Source of the DNA: Candidatus Fermentibacterota bacterium
GTDB lineage: Bacteria; JAFGKV01
Direction of reading: 5' to 3'
DNA: 64,000 nt
Assembly (NCBI GenBank): GCA_016928395.1
Contig: JAFGKV010000114.1
Coordinates: forward strand, 28,181 to 92,180
The position numbers and the translations under genes are program-made. Below are positions 44,996 to 55,424 of this stretch, in pieces. Numbering within the stretch: the first letter of the stretch is position 1; every line of letters begins with the position of its first letter. A model generated the notes under the pieces. That model was not told where the DNA came from. It made no database searches and worked only from the letters and a program-made list of their open reading frames with translations.

Positions 44996-45340
44996 TCCGA
45001 CCCCCGCCCACCCTGCGGGCGACCATAGACGGTCGCCCCTGCGACGGCAACGGTTCCTCGTAGCGCTGGGCGGGCCTGGTAGATGAAGGCCGATAGCCAC
45101 CAGCGGGCCGTACTCTCCACCTCAAAGGCCCCGGGTGCTCTCGCATCCAGAGGCTTTACTGATGCGAGACACCGGTGAGCTATCCGCAGTCTGGGCTGTG
45201 CCTCGCAAGGCCAAGGTTGACTCGGCTTGCGTGAGGGCACGATGTCAGGTACGTTCGTCCCTCTTCCACCCTAATCGTGCAGTCTAGACGGCATCGGGGG
45301 CGGGCCGTGCTTCGGCGCCACTGAGACTCGGTTGACACAG

Positions 45341-47152
45341 ATGAAAGACCGCATACAAGGCAAGGGAGTCGAAGGCTCCTCCCGGTCCAGCGTGCGCCTG
45401 CTCGCGGCCCTGTTGCTGCGTCACAAGCGGCAGATGACCATTGGGCTGTTGGGGCTCATCGGCGTCGACGCGCTCCAGCTTGTGATCCCCAAGATCACCC
45501 AGTACGTCGTGGATGATCTGGCCCGGGGCGTTGCCACCGTGCCGCGCCTCTGGGTCATGGGCGGTGCCATCGTGGGCGTTGCCGCACTCATGGCGGGCTG
45601 TCGGTTTGTCTGGCGTTTCTTTGTCATCCGATCCAGCCATCGCATCGAGCGCGATCTGCGGCAGGATCTCTACGATCACCTCATCACTCTGTCGCCGCAG
45701 TTCTACGACGAGAATAAGGTTGGGGATTTGATGGCCCACGCCACCAATGACTTGAACGCGGTGCGCATGGCCACGGGTATGGCCTCACTCGTCACCATCG
45801 ACGCGCTATTCCTCGCTATCGCCTGCATCGGAATAATGGTGTCAATGGACGCGCGACTCACGATGCTGGCTCTTCTGCCGCTTCCCCTGTTGTCCGTGGT
45901 CATGCTTCGGTTCGGGAGCCTGGTTCACGACCGGTTCACCGCGGTGCAAGATGCATTCTCCCGGCTCTCCGAACGCGTGCAGGAGAGCTTTTCCGGCATC
46001 CGCGTCGTCAAGGCCTACGGTGATGAAGAATCCGAGTTCCTTCACTTCGCCCAGACTGCGGGACGCAGTCGCGACGAGAACATCAGGTTGGGCCGGCTCT
46101 GGGGCATGTTCGAGCCGCTCATCGGCGGATTGGCCCTGACCAGCATAGCGATCCTGCTGGGTGCGGGCGGCCGGATGGTCGTATACGGGCGGATCTCCTT
46201 GGGTGAGTTCGTGGCATTCTTCAGCTACCTCCACATGCTCATCTGGCCCATGATGGCTGCGGGATGGGTCGTGAACATACTCCAGCGCGGCACCGCCAGC
46301 ATGGACAGGCTTCAGACCCTCTTCCACACGCGGCCGGATATCGTGGGCGGGCATCTTGATGCACCGGATTCCCCATCCATCGCCGTGCACGACCTCTCCT
46401 TCTCGTACCCGGGGACCTCGGCTCCCGTGCTCAGGAACGTATCATTCTCTTTGCGCGCCGGCGCGACGCTGGGAATCGTAGGGCGAACGGGTTCTGGCAA
46501 GACGACCCTCGTGGAGTTGCTCATGCGCCTCTATGACCCACCTCCCGGCACCGTGTTCATCGGTGATGTCGACGTGCGCACCATGGAGCTTCCCCGTCTC
46601 AGAGAGCTCTTCGGGTTTGTACCCCAGGAGACATTCCTGTTCGCGATGAGTATCGCGGACAACATCGCCTTCGGGTGCGACTCCCTCTCCCGTGATGAGG
46701 TAATCTCCCTGGGCATCGGTGCGCAGATCCACGATGAGGTAGTGAATTTCCCCGACGGATATGACACCATGATCGGTGAGCGCGGCGTTACCCTCTCCGG
46801 CGGCCAGAAGCAGCGCGTGGCTATCGCCAGGGCCATGGCCGTTCAGCCGCCTGTCCTGATACTGGACGATGCTCTCTCCAGCGTCGACACCGAAACGGAA
46901 GCAGCACTACAGGATGACGTGGCATTGAGACACGGCCGGACCACGATTCTCATCGCCCACCGTATCAGCACGGTTCGCAATGCAGACCTCATTATCGTGC
47001 TGGATGATGGTCGACTCATCGATGCGGGGACACATGATGATCTGCTGCGTCGAGGCGGCTTCTATGCCGAACTGTTCCGCATGCAGCAGCAGGAGGAAGA
47101 CCAATGCAGCGAACCGCCGGATGAAGGCCCATTCGAAGGGGCTGACCTCTGA
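45341..47152 (+). CDS. ABC exporter half-transporter with degenerate catalytic site
   Basis: 603 aa. Six membrane helices occupy about residues 25-310 and the nucleotide-binding domain is C-terminal: Walker A GRTGSGKTT (about 381), signature LSGGQKQRVAIA (485) and Walker B VLILDDALSSVD (505). The catalytic Glu after Walker B is Asp (DD for DE), as in the degenerate subunit of heterodimeric exporters such as BmrC or TM287. The next gene is its partner. The start is ATG 45341 with no strong ribosome site; TTG 45332 is possible. It probably exports lipid, drug or peptide. Confidence 0.88.
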   Translation: MKDRIQGKGVEGSSRSSVRLLAALLLRHKRQMTIGLLGLIGVDALQLVIPKITQYVVDDLARGVATVPRLWVMGGAIVGVAALMAGCRFVWRFFVIRSSHRIERDLRQDLYDHLITLSPQFYDENKVGDLMAHATNDLNAVRMATGMASLVTIDALFLAIACIGIMVSMDARLTMLALLPLPLLSVVMLRFGSLVHDRFTAVQDAFSRLSERVQESFSGIRVVKAYGDEESEFLHFAQTAGRSRDENIRLGRLWGMFEPLIGGLALTSIAILLGAGGRMVVYGRISLGEFVAFFSYLHMLIWPMMAAGWVVNILQRGTASMDRLQTLFHTRPDIVGGHLDAPDSPSIAVHDLSFSYPGTSAPVLRNVSFSLRAGATLGIVGRTGSGKTTLVELLMRLYDPPPGTVFIGDVDVRTMELPRLRELFGFVPQETFLFAMSIADNIAFGCDSLSRDEVISLGIGAQIHDEVVNFPDGYDTMIGERGVTLSGGQKQRVAIARAMAVQPPVLILDDALSSVDTETEAALQDDVALRHGRTTILIAHRISTVRNADLIIVLDDGRLIDAGTHDDLLRRGGFYAELFRMQQQEEDQCSEPPDEGPFEGADL

Positions 47153-49251
47153 TGCACGATTCCTTTGCCAGCGACTACGTGGAAGGCGCCGCCTATGATG
47201 GGGCCATGGTGCGACGCCTTCTCTCCTATGTCACGCCCCATCGCAGGCTGGTCCTGCTGGCCATGGCCTTCATGCTCTTCTCCACAACCCTTGAACTGCT
47301 CATCCCCTACATCACGAAAGTGGGAATAGACCGGTATCTGGCCCGCCTCTACCATGTCTATGAGGCGCCGGCGGCGTTCTGCGATTCGCTCATCGAGGCC
47401 GATCCTACTGGGAACGACTGCCTCCGCCTCGACGGGGGCGCCCTTCTGTTGCGCAAGGCATCGATGGAACGGTTCGATCCCGCGGCGCGTAGCCGTCTCA
47501 CGGCCCGAGGCAGCCTCCAAAGCGAGACCTATTACGCATTCGACGCCCACGCGCGGCACGCCGATGTCGGCGCGATCCGCGGAAGCTTCTGGCTTGTTCC
47601 GGAGGCGCAGTTATCGCGGGTGCCCCCGCGAGAGCTGGCCAGGCTGCGTTCCCAAGATCTGACGGGGATCACCCGTCTTGCTCTACTGGCGGCGGGCCTC
47701 ATCATCGTGGGCATGGTCTCGGGGTATGGCCACGTGTATGCCTTACAGATCGCCGGCCAACGATCAATGTATGACGTGCGAACGGCCCTATTCCGCCACA
47801 TCCACTCGCTCTCCCTCTCATTCTTCGACAGGAATCCCATCGGACGCCTGGTCACCCGGGCCACCAATGACATCGAGGCCCTGAACGAGATGTTCACCGC
47901 AGTGTTGGTGAATCTGGTGAAGGATGTGATTCTGGTTGTGGGTACGGTCGCGATTCTCTGCGCCCTCAACCTCAGGCTGGCGCTCATAGCCCTGGCCGTG
48001 GTCCCCGTGTTCACCTTCGCGTCTGTCGTGTTCCGACGAAAGGCCCGAGGAGCGTACCGGGAAGTCAGGCGACTCCTGGCCCAACTCAACGCCACCTTGG
48101 CTGAAGACCTTTCCGGCATCAAGATCATCCAGGTCTTCAGGCGGGAACGCCACCGCAGAGACAGCTATCGCGCCATCAACGAGCAGTTCTTCGCCGCGAA
48201 CATCCACCAACTGGTCATCTTCGGCGTCTTCCGGCCTCTCATCGAGTTGATCGCCACCACCGGCATCGCCTTGGTGCTGGTGTACGGCGGCATGGGCGTG
48301 CTGTCGGGCGGACTGACCCTGGGAGCATTGGTGGCGTTCCTCAGCTATGTGCGACAGATGTTCGAACCGCTTTCCGACATGAGCGAGAAATACAATATCA
48401 TGCAGAGCGCCATGGCGTCATCCGAACGCATCTTCGGGATCATGGATGAAACGCCAACCATCCTGGAATCTCATGCACCGGTGCAGGCCGAAATCCGAGG
48501 CCGCGTGGTCTTCGACGACGTCTCGTTCTCCTACACACCCGGCCGGGCCGTACTCCGAAACGTCTCCTTTTCGGTGGAACCTGGCCACAGCGTCGCAATC
48601 GTTGGCCCTACCGGTGCAGGCAAAACCTCCCTCATTAATCTCCTGTGCAGGCTCTACGATCCCGACACCGGTCGCGTCATGCTGGACGGAGTTGACCTCC
48701 GGGATCTACCGCTGCGAACGCTTCGCCACAGTATCGCCGTGGTGCTTCAGGACGCATTCATCTTCAGCCGCAGCGTGGAAGACAATGTCCGCCTGGGAAC
48801 CCCCATGGAGCGAAGCCAAATCACGCACGCGGCCGACATGGTGCAGGCCTCCGGTTTCATCGGACGCCTTCCGGGAAGATTCGACGAGATCATGGCGGAA
48901 CGCGGCGCAACGCTCTCGACGGGGCAGAAGCAACTCCTCTGCTTTGCCCGGGCTTTGGCCCATGACCCGAAGATTCTCATCCTCGACGAAGCCACCAGCA
49001 GCGTCGATCCCGCGACGGAGCACCTCATCCAGCGAGCCATCGAAACACTCATGACGGGCCGTACCAGCATCATAGTCGCCCACCGGCTCACCACCATCCA
49101 GCGCGCCGACGAGATCCTGGTCATCGACCATGGGCGAATTGTCGAGCGCGGGACACACCAGCAGCTTCTGGCACAACGGGGCATGTACTACAAGCTCTAC
49201 TTGCTGCAGTATGTCCGGGCGGAGGAGCCTGAGACGGCGAGGGTTGAATGA
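47152..49251 (+). CDS. ABC exporter half-transporter with extracytoplasmic insert
   Basis: 699 aa, the active partner of the heterodimer. The catalytic pair is intact (ILILDEATSSVD, about 608), with Walker A VGPTGAGKTS (484) but signature LSTGQKQLL in place of LSGGQ; the weakened signature fits the degenerate site formed with the partner's DD Walker B. Between the first two membrane helices is an insert of about 125 residues (about 55-180), unusual for the family and probably outside the cytoplasm. The ATG overlaps the preceding TGA (TGATG). It is likely a substrate-specific lid or docking domain. Confidence 0.9.
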   Translation: MHDSFASDYVEGAAYDGAMVRRLLSYVTPHRRLVLLAMAFMLFSTTLELLIPYITKVGIDRYLARLYHVYEAPAAFCDSLIEADPTGNDCLRLDGGALLLRKASMERFDPAARSRLTARGSLQSETYYAFDAHARHADVGAIRGSFWLVPEAQLSRVPPRELARLRSQDLTGITRLALLAAGLIIVGMVSGYGHVYALQIAGQRSMYDVRTALFRHIHSLSLSFFDRNPIGRLVTRATNDIEALNEMFTAVLVNLVKDVILVVGTVAILCALNLRLALIALAVVPVFTFASVVFRRKARGAYREVRRLLAQLNATLAEDLSGIKIIQVFRRERHRRDSYRAINEQFFAANIHQLVIFGVFRPLIELIATTGIALVLVYGGMGVLSGGLTLGALVAFLSYVRQMFEPLSDMSEKYNIMQSAMASSERIFGIMDETPTILESHAPVQAEIRGRVVFDDVSFSYTPGRAVLRNVSFSVEPGHSVAIVGPTGAGKTSLINLLCRLYDPDTGRVMLDGVDLRDLPLRTLRHSIAVVLQDAFIFSRSVEDNVRLGTPMERSQITHAADMVQASGFIGRLPGRFDEIMAERGATLSTGQKQLLCFARALAHDPKILILDEATSSVDPATEHLIQRAIETLMTGRTSIIVAHRLTTIQRADEILVIDHGRIVERGTHQQLLAQRGMYYKLYLLQYVRAEEPETARVE

Positions 49252-51065
49252 TCGCCGAAACGGTGGCCCCGGGAAGCCTGGTGCTGTACAAGGAACGGCC
49301 TGCCCGGGTGGCAGTCGTGGACGATCGACTGCAGATCGAAGTGCCCGGGGGAGAAACCTTGCGCGTCCGCCGCAAGGACATCCGGCTTCTCCATCCGGGC
49401 CCTCTGCGAAGCTTGGCAGACCTCCGTCCGCTGACCGGCGAGGCCGATGCCGCATGGGAGTTGCTGGCCGGCTCGACCACAACCTTGGAGGAACTGGCGG
49501 AGCTGGCATTCGGTGGGTTCACTCCGGAGACTGCCTGGGCCGCCTGGGAACTCATCCGCGATGGGATGCGATTTCAGGGCTCGCCCGAGCATGTGATCGT
49601 GGTCACTCCCGAAGAGGTGGCCCGGCGCCTGGCGTCCCGGGCCGTGGATGAGGGCAGACGAGCGAGGTGGGGCGAACTCATGAGCAGGATCCGCGCCAGG
49701 CAGATCAGCCCTGACGACAACAGCGCCTTGGCTGATTTAACCGATCTGGCCCTTGGGCGGTCGGCCAGGAGTAAAATCTTGAGGGAACTGGGCCGGACGG
49801 AGAGCCCCGAAGAAGCGCACGCTCTCCTCCTCGATCTCGGCCATTGGACAGCGCAGATCAATCCCTACCCAACCCGTCTGGGCCTACCGCTTGAAGCGCC
49901 GGCCATGCCGGTTTTCCCCGTGCCTGCCGAACCTCGCCGTGATCTCACCCATCACCAGGCCTTTGCCATCGACGATGATACGACCGGCATTGCGGATGAT
50001 GCCCTCAGCCTTCATGACGGCCGGTTCTGGGTGCATGTGGCGGATCCCGGTTCCTCGGTACTCCCCGGAGACGCCGCTGACCTGGAAGCCCGAGGCCGCG
50101 GCACGGCGCTGTATCTTCCCGAGCAGACAGTACCCATGTTCCCGGCCCAGGCGATCGCCATGTTCGGGCTCGGCTGTGCAGAGGTGTCGCCGGCGCTCTC
50201 GTTCAGCTTGGAGCTGACCTCCACCGGCGCCCGAGTGGCGGAGGTGTGCCCCTCACTGGTGCGGGTGCGGCGACTGACCTATGCCCAGGTCGAGGAGTGC
50301 CTCGGTGACGCACCATTCGCGACATTGCGTGAAGTGACCCGACGCTACCAGGAGTACCGCCAAGACCGCGGCGCGGTCTCCCTCGCCATCCCCGAAGTTG
50401 ACGTCAAGGTCACGGAGGGAGGCGTCGTGGTGCGCCCCGTTCCGCAGACAAGCAGCCGGATTCTGGTTCAAGAAGCCATGATAATGGCGGGCGAGGCCAC
50501 GGCGCGTTGGGCCTTGGATCGCAGCCTTCCCATGCCCTTTGCGTGCCAAGAGCTGGGCGGCATCGCGGGAGAGACCACAACGCTCTCCGCCATGTACGCG
50601 ACCCGCCGGATCCTGCGGCCCCGGCAGTACCGGACTGCGGCATCCCGCCACGCCAGTCTCGGGCTGGATGCCTATGTTCAGGTAACAAGCCCGCTGCGGC
50701 GGTATCTGGATCTTGTGTCCCATCAGCAGATCAGGGCGGTGCTTGCGGGCCGGCCTCCGTTGGGGACGGCCGAGCTGGTCGAGCGCCTTGGTGCAGTAGA
50801 GGCTATCGGTGGGGCATTGCGCGCGGCCGAAGGGCTCTCCAACCGGCATTGGACACTGGTCTACCTTTTGGCTCGGCCCGGCTGGAGAGGACAGGGAACC
50901 GTTGTGGAGAAACGCGGCCGCACCGCCGTGATTCTGATCGAAGAACTGGGTTTGGAAACATCCATGGTGCTCGGCGATGACGTTTCGTTGGACTCCACCG
51001 TGCCGCTGATCTTGATGGGCGTCAGCCTTGCCGGGCTGGAGGCTCACTTCCGAATTGGAGCATAG
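49248..51065 (+). CDS. RNB-domain exoribonuclease (RNase II/R type)
   Basis: 605 aa, hydrolyses RNA 3' to 5'. The RNB catalytic core begins at about residue 228 with RRDLTHHQAFAIDDDTTGIA, with the Asp cluster that binds magnesium. RNA-facing motifs VTSPLRRYLDLVSHQQI follow, and the C terminus is S1-like (GQGTVVEKRGRTAVILIEEL). The N-terminal cold-shock domains of RNase R are shortened or absent. ATGA overlap with the ABC gene couples it to an exporter, which is unusual. Confidence 0.88.
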   Translation: MIAETVAPGSLVLYKERPARVAVVDDRLQIEVPGGETLRVRRKDIRLLHPGPLRSLADLRPLTGEADAAWELLAGSTTTLEELAELAFGGFTPETAWAAWELIRDGMRFQGSPEHVIVVTPEEVARRLASRAVDEGRRARWGELMSRIRARQISPDDNSALADLTDLALGRSARSKILRELGRTESPEEAHALLLDLGHWTAQINPYPTRLGLPLEAPAMPVFPVPAEPRRDLTHHQAFAIDDDTTGIADDALSLHDGRFWVHVADPGSSVLPGDAADLEARGRGTALYLPEQTVPMFPAQAIAMFGLGCAEVSPALSFSLELTSTGARVAEVCPSLVRVRRLTYAQVEECLGDAPFATLREVTRRYQEYRQDRGAVSLAIPEVDVKVTEGGVVVRPVPQTSSRILVQEAMIMAGEATARWALDRSLPMPFACQELGGIAGETTTLSAMYATRRILRPRQYRTAASRHASLGLDAYVQVTSPLRRYLDLVSHQQIRAVLAGRPPLGTAELVERLGAVEAIGGALRAAEGLSNRHWTLVYLLARPGWRGQGTVVEKRGRTAVILIEELGLETSMVLGDDVSLDSTVPLILMGVSLAGLEAHFRIGA

Positions 51066-51154
51066 CTCCATGATTTCCACAAGGCCGGGGTCCCTGCTGC
51101 TGTCCCATTGACCACCGTGGGGACGCGTATAGTCTCCTTCCGGAGGAAGGTATC

Positions 51155-52900
51155 TTGGCGGATCGTTGCCCTTCAACCATGCAAGAGACGCTGCATGACC
51201 GTGCCGTTGGTTCGACCGTACCGGGCGACGGCGCACGGGCCTGTTCACCCGAGGAGCTCAAGTGCCATATCTGGCTCGTGCTCCTGGCCATCACCGCCTT
51301 CTGGGTTGCGTTCAAATCGCCCGTGGATCATGCGGGAAGTGATCCAAAGGGTACGCTCTTGACTTCCCAGGCAATCCTGGAAAGCGGTTCCGCCCGGCTG
51401 GATTCCTATGCCGCCCAAGACAACTCGTGGGTCAGCCCCGGGCAACCCGACCGTTTCGTGAGCCGCCACGACCACATCTACTATCGCTTTCCCATGGCTC
51501 CGGCACTGGTGTCGCTGCCCTTCGTCTGGATGGCCAATCTCCAGGGGAAGGACATGCACAAACCCACCACGGACGCCGAAACTCAGAACCTGCTCTCTGC
51601 CCTCTTGGTCGCCGTATCGGTGCTTCTTGCATACTCGCTGGGCAGGCGGTTCGCCGACCCGATGCCCGCGCTCCTGCTCACCGTCGGCTTTGTATTCGGC
51701 GGGCCCATCATGAGCACCGGGGGAACGGCACTGTGGAACTCCGGAGTCGCCGCGTTGCTTGGCATTGCCGCGGTAATGCTGATGACCGACTTCGCGCGGG
51801 GGCAAAAGCCACCGATCGTCCTGCTCGCAATGCTCCTGGTGCTCTCCTTGTTCAGCAGGCCGACAATGGCAGTGCTGTTCGGCCTTTCGGTGCCGTATGT
51901 CTGGAAAGTGAGGCGTGACCTGTGGGTGCGGTTCACGGTGGTGTTGACGTGTACGAGCGTGGCGGTTTTTCTGGTGCATGTTCGCCTCTATGACGGGTGC
52001 CTGCTCGCCTACTATCACCCCTCCCGCATGGCGAGACCATGGTGGTTGCTGATGACCCTGGGTTGCGTGGCACTCGGTGGCGTATACCTCGGCCGGCGCC
52101 TGCTGCCTCGCCTGGCCAGGCAGAGCCTGCGCGGTTCGAACCGTGCGTCGTCCGGAGACGGAGTCGACCTCCGCATGATCAGGCCCTCTCGGCGAGTACG
52201 CGTGCTCTTCACGACGGCCTACGGACTCGCTCTGGCGATGCTCCTTGGCTTTCTCCTCTCCCTGCCCCGCATCCTCAACAGAAGCACTATCACCCGCACG
52301 TCGATCCTGCCCAACTATCGCGAGGTGACCGAAACGCTGCGGGCGGCCTACGGGGTGCTTCTGAGCCCCGGCAGGGGCGTCTTCGTCTACAGCCCCTATC
52401 TCCTTCTCACGCTGGTGGCGATCCTGGCAGGTTGGAGGCGCCTGAAGACGAACCCTCTGTTCTGGTTGTCGGCCGCATGGTTTGCCGTCCACACGCTGAC
52501 GGTCGCCAGACCGTTCCGATGGCATGGAGGTCACTGCTTCGGAAGCAGGATGTACCTCGATGCGTTTTCATCCCTGATGCTGCTCACTCTGCTGGCGTGG
52601 CAGGCGCGCCCGACTCGCCGATCCCGGCTCCTCGGGCTCGCCCTGGGCATCGCTGTGGGGTTCGGCGTGTTCATCAACACTTACCAGGGCATGTTCAACC
52701 GGAATACGATTCTCTGGAATCGGGATCCCAACGTGGATGTCTATTCCCGCCAACTCCTTGACTGGCGTTATCCGCTCTTCCTCGCCAGTCCCTCGCAGCT
52801 TGAGGCAAGGGCAGCCGAACACGAGAGGTGGCTCGCCGAAAGAGCGGAGAAGGCCCTGAACCTCCCCGGGCTGCGGGTCGACCTCAACAAGGGGCCGTGA
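51155..52900 (+). CDS. polytopic membrane protein, GT-C/ArnT-like
   Basis: 581 aa with about ten to eleven membrane helices. The N-terminal luminal loop (SPGQPDRFVSRHDHIYYRF) and the acidic/aromatic loop are reminiscent of GT-C glycosyltransferases of the ArnT/PMT type, which use lipid-linked sugars. I cannot prove this as the DD/ED acid pair is not clear. Starts at TTG 51155 with CCGGAGGAAGG just upstream; ATG 51179 is the alternative. Confidence 0.6.
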   Translation: MADRCPSTMQETLHDRAVGSTVPGDGARACSPEELKCHIWLVLLAITAFWVAFKSPVDHAGSDPKGTLLTSQAILESGSARLDSYAAQDNSWVSPGQPDRFVSRHDHIYYRFPMAPALVSLPFVWMANLQGKDMHKPTTDAETQNLLSALLVAVSVLLAYSLGRRFADPMPALLLTVGFVFGGPIMSTGGTALWNSGVAALLGIAAVMLMTDFARGQKPPIVLLAMLLVLSLFSRPTMAVLFGLSVPYVWKVRRDLWVRFTVVLTCTSVAVFLVHVRLYDGCLLAYYHPSRMARPWWLLMTLGCVALGGVYLGRRLLPRLARQSLRGSNRASSGDGVDLRMIRPSRRVRVLFTTAYGLALAMLLGFLLSLPRILNRSTITRTSILPNYREVTETLRAAYGVLLSPGRGVFVYSPYLLLTLVAILAGWRRLKTNPLFWLSAAWFAVHTLTVARPFRWHGGHCFGSRMYLDAFSSLMLLTLLAWQARPTRRSRLLGLALGIAVGFGVFINTYQGMFNRNTILWNRDPNVDVYSRQLLDWRYPLFLASPSQLEARAAEHERWLAERAEKALNLPGLRVDLNKGP

Positions 52901-53134
52901 GATCCATGGCGTTGACGCCGCGGCCTTCTCGCGTATACCACTCCCCCATCTATCCGCCTACCCAGTTGGCCTTCCGCCGCCCTTTCTCGCCCCTTTGCTT
53001 CCTCGCTCATCTGTACCTCATCCGCACTCCGCCATTGTGTTTCCCGCCTGGCCGGGCTTCTTTTGTTGGGGTATTCCCACACCAGCGAGCAGGCGGCACA
53101 TGCACAGCGCGAGCTGAACGACCAGAAGGACATC

Positions 53135-55330
53135 ATGCCGGACAGGCGCACCGAGGACACCCAGCTTAGCATTGCCCTGCCCTCTCCTGGCGAGAGCGAG
53201 GTCGCCGGGATCATCGGTACCATCGAACGAGTCGTGTTCCACAACGGTGAAAGCGGGTGGAGCGTCCTGCGCGTGACCTCAGAGGGCAGCCTCATTACCG
53301 TAGTAGGGGTGACAGGGATCCTGGCCGAAGGCGAAACCATCGAGGCTTCGGGCCGGTGGGTAGAGAATCCCCGGTTCGGGCGCCAGTTCCAGGCAGAGAC
53401 GGTGCGGGTGCGCGGCCCGTCAACCCTGGAGGGCATGAAACGATACCTGGCGACATGCGGCCTTCCGGGCGTTCGTGAACGATTGGCTGAGCGGCTTGTT
53501 GATGAATTTGGGCTTCAGACCTTCGATGTTCTCTCATCAGGCTCCGACAGTATCCGCGCAGTGGCCGGTATCGGGCGCAAGAAGGCTGCCCGGATCTGCG
53601 GAGCGTGGTCTGCCGTGAAAGCCGAGCGGGAAGTCCTGGTGGAGCTGCTGGGGCTGGGGCTTGGCGTCGGCGTGGCCAATCGTGTCACCAAGGAATACGG
53701 TAACCGAGCGCCCGGAGTCGTTCGCAGCAACCCGTACGAAGTTGCCGACCGCGTGGATGGCATCGGGTTCCGAACGGCCGATCGCATCGCCGAACAGGTT
53801 GGTATCGAGCCCACGTCATCCTTCCGCATAGCAGCCGGCATCGTGTTCGCCTTGAAGCAAGCTCTGGATGAGGGGCACACCTTCCTGCCGGCCGAGGATC
53901 TGGTGAGGCGTTCGGGAGAACTACTGGGCGTCGAAGTCGCCCTCATTTCTGAGGAGCTGGAAAACCTGGTGGGGCACGCCAGGCTGGCTGCCGACGGTGA
54001 ATCAGTCTACCTGCCCTCCGTGCTGCAGATGGAAATCCGGGTGGCCCAGGCATTGGCCGGCAGGAGCCGCGCCGTAACGGATTTCGCCGCCTTGAGCCCG
54101 GCGGAAGAGCGGCTCTTGGTCGAGCTTGACGATGACCAGAGGGCCGCAGTGCGCAGGGCGTTTACCGCAGGGGTCGTGGTGGTCACAGGCGGTCCGGGCA
54201 CAGGGAAGACCACGTTGGTGCGCCAGGTGTGCCACGTGTGCGCGGCCAGGGAACTGCGCGTCATCCTGTGCGCGCCCACCGGGCGCGCGGCACGGCGTAT
54301 GGCGGAGGCCACAGGCAGGCGGGCCTCCACCATTCACCGGCTTCTCGAAATAGACCCGCTGACCATGACTTTCACGAGAAACCAGAGCAACCCCCTGAAG
54401 GCGGATCTGGTCGTGGTGGATGAATCGTCCATGGTGGATCTCCCGCTCATGGACAGCCTGGTTGCCGCGTTGCCAAAGCGGGGCACTTTGCTCCTGGTGG
54501 GTGACGCGGATCAGCTCCCCCCCGTGGGCCCGGGTGCCGTGTTCAAGGAAACGGTGGCCTCGGGAACGGTACCCGTCTCCCGTCTGACAACCATCCATCG
54601 CCAGGCCCTGGGAAGCCTCATCGTGATCAATGCTCACCGCGTCAATCGGGGGCTGCTTCCCGTCGAGGAATCGGAGGGCTGCACCCAAGACCTGTTCATC
54701 ATCAAACGAGACGAACCTGAGGCACTGCTTGCAGCCGTGCTGGAACTGGTTGCCAGGCGCATCCCTGGCCTTCTCAAGATTGACCCGGCCCGCGATATTC
54801 AGGTATTGACGCCCATGCGGCGCGGTGTGCTGGGTACTGAGAATCTCAATGCCCAGTTACAGGCTCTACTCAACCCTTCCGGCCTTGGCCTCACCCACGG
54901 TGACCGCACGCTGCGCGTCGGTGACCGAGTCATGCAAGTCAAGAACGACTACGGCAAGATGGTCTTCAACGGCGAGCTGGGATCCATCGAGGCCGTTGAC
55001 ACGGAAGCCAAGCAGCTTACCATCTCGTTCGATGGCCGTGCGCTCCTCTATTCGACAGAAGACCTGGACGAGATCTCGCTGGCCTACGCATCCACGGTGC
55101 ACAAGGCCCAGGGGAGTGAGTTTCCCGCCGCGGTGGTTCTGCTCCACACGCAGCACTATGTGATGCTGCGCAGGAATCTGCTCTACACCGCCCTGACCCG
55201 GGGCCGAGACCTCGTCGTCTTGATCGGAAGTCCCCGGGCCATCGCGATTGCCACGCGAAACGCACGCGCCGACGCTCGCTTTTCCCGCCTCGCCCAGCGC
55301 CTTGCCGACGCCATGGAATCGTGGAAATAG
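53135..55330 (+). CDS. recD2: RecD2-like ATP-dependent DNA helicase
   Basis: 731 aa, the RecD2 build. An OB-like N-terminal domain and helix-hairpin-helix motifs (AGIGRKKAARICGAW; DGIGFRTADRIAEQVG) precede a superfamily 1 helicase: Walker A GGPGTGKTT (about 350-358), Walker B VVVDESSMVD (about 427), and motif VI-like YASTVHKAQGSEFPA (about 656). It unwinds 5' to 3' and acts in repair, without RecBC. ATG 53135 follows AGAAGGA. No recB or recC is in the window. Confidence 0.92.
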   Translation: MPDRRTEDTQLSIALPSPGESEVAGIIGTIERVVFHNGESGWSVLRVTSEGSLITVVGVTGILAEGETIEASGRWVENPRFGRQFQAETVRVRGPSTLEGMKRYLATCGLPGVRERLAERLVDEFGLQTFDVLSSGSDSIRAVAGIGRKKAARICGAWSAVKAEREVLVELLGLGLGVGVANRVTKEYGNRAPGVVRSNPYEVADRVDGIGFRTADRIAEQVGIEPTSSFRIAAGIVFALKQALDEGHTFLPAEDLVRRSGELLGVEVALISEELENLVGHARLAADGESVYLPSVLQMEIRVAQALAGRSRAVTDFAALSPAEERLLVELDDDQRAAVRRAFTAGVVVVTGGPGTGKTTLVRQVCHVCAARELRVILCAPTGRAARRMAEATGRRASTIHRLLEIDPLTMTFTRNQSNPLKADLVVVDESSMVDLPLMDSLVAALPKRGTLLLVGDADQLPPVGPGAVFKETVASGTVPVSRLTTIHRQALGSLIVINAHRVNRGLLPVEESEGCTQDLFIIKRDEPEALLAAVLELVARRIPGLLKIDPARDIQVLTPMRRGVLGTENLNAQLQALLNPSGLGLTHGDRTLRVGDRVMQVKNDYGKMVFNGELGSIEAVDTEAKQLTISFDGRALLYSTEDLDEISLAYASTVHKAQGSEFPAAVVLLHTQHYVMLRRNLLYTALTRGRDLVVLIGSPRAIAIATRNARADARFSRLAQRLADAMESWK

Positions 55331-55424
55331 CATCCATGCGAACGCTGTGGTGGAGCCTGTTCAGATCGTGGCAGCCATTGCACAGGGGACATCACCATAT
55401 GGTGACTCCCGCTAGGAGGATGTC

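Larger units (their letters stand above)
44162..45340. other. repeat-rich intergenic region, no supported gene
   Basis: About 1.2 kb. It contains the TATAGGAC cluster (44446-44480), a stretch at 44825-44935 reading like a dispersed genomic repeat (atcgagtcgggcaatgacgg), and an ACCGAT hexanucleotide run at 44968-44995. Many short ORFs overlap here but none has a convincing start or product. Confidence 0.45.

Noticed and set aside
51245-52534. 429-codon open frame on the minus strand
   Set aside because: It is the antisense reading of the polytopic membrane protein; composition is typical of a high-GC shadow frame.
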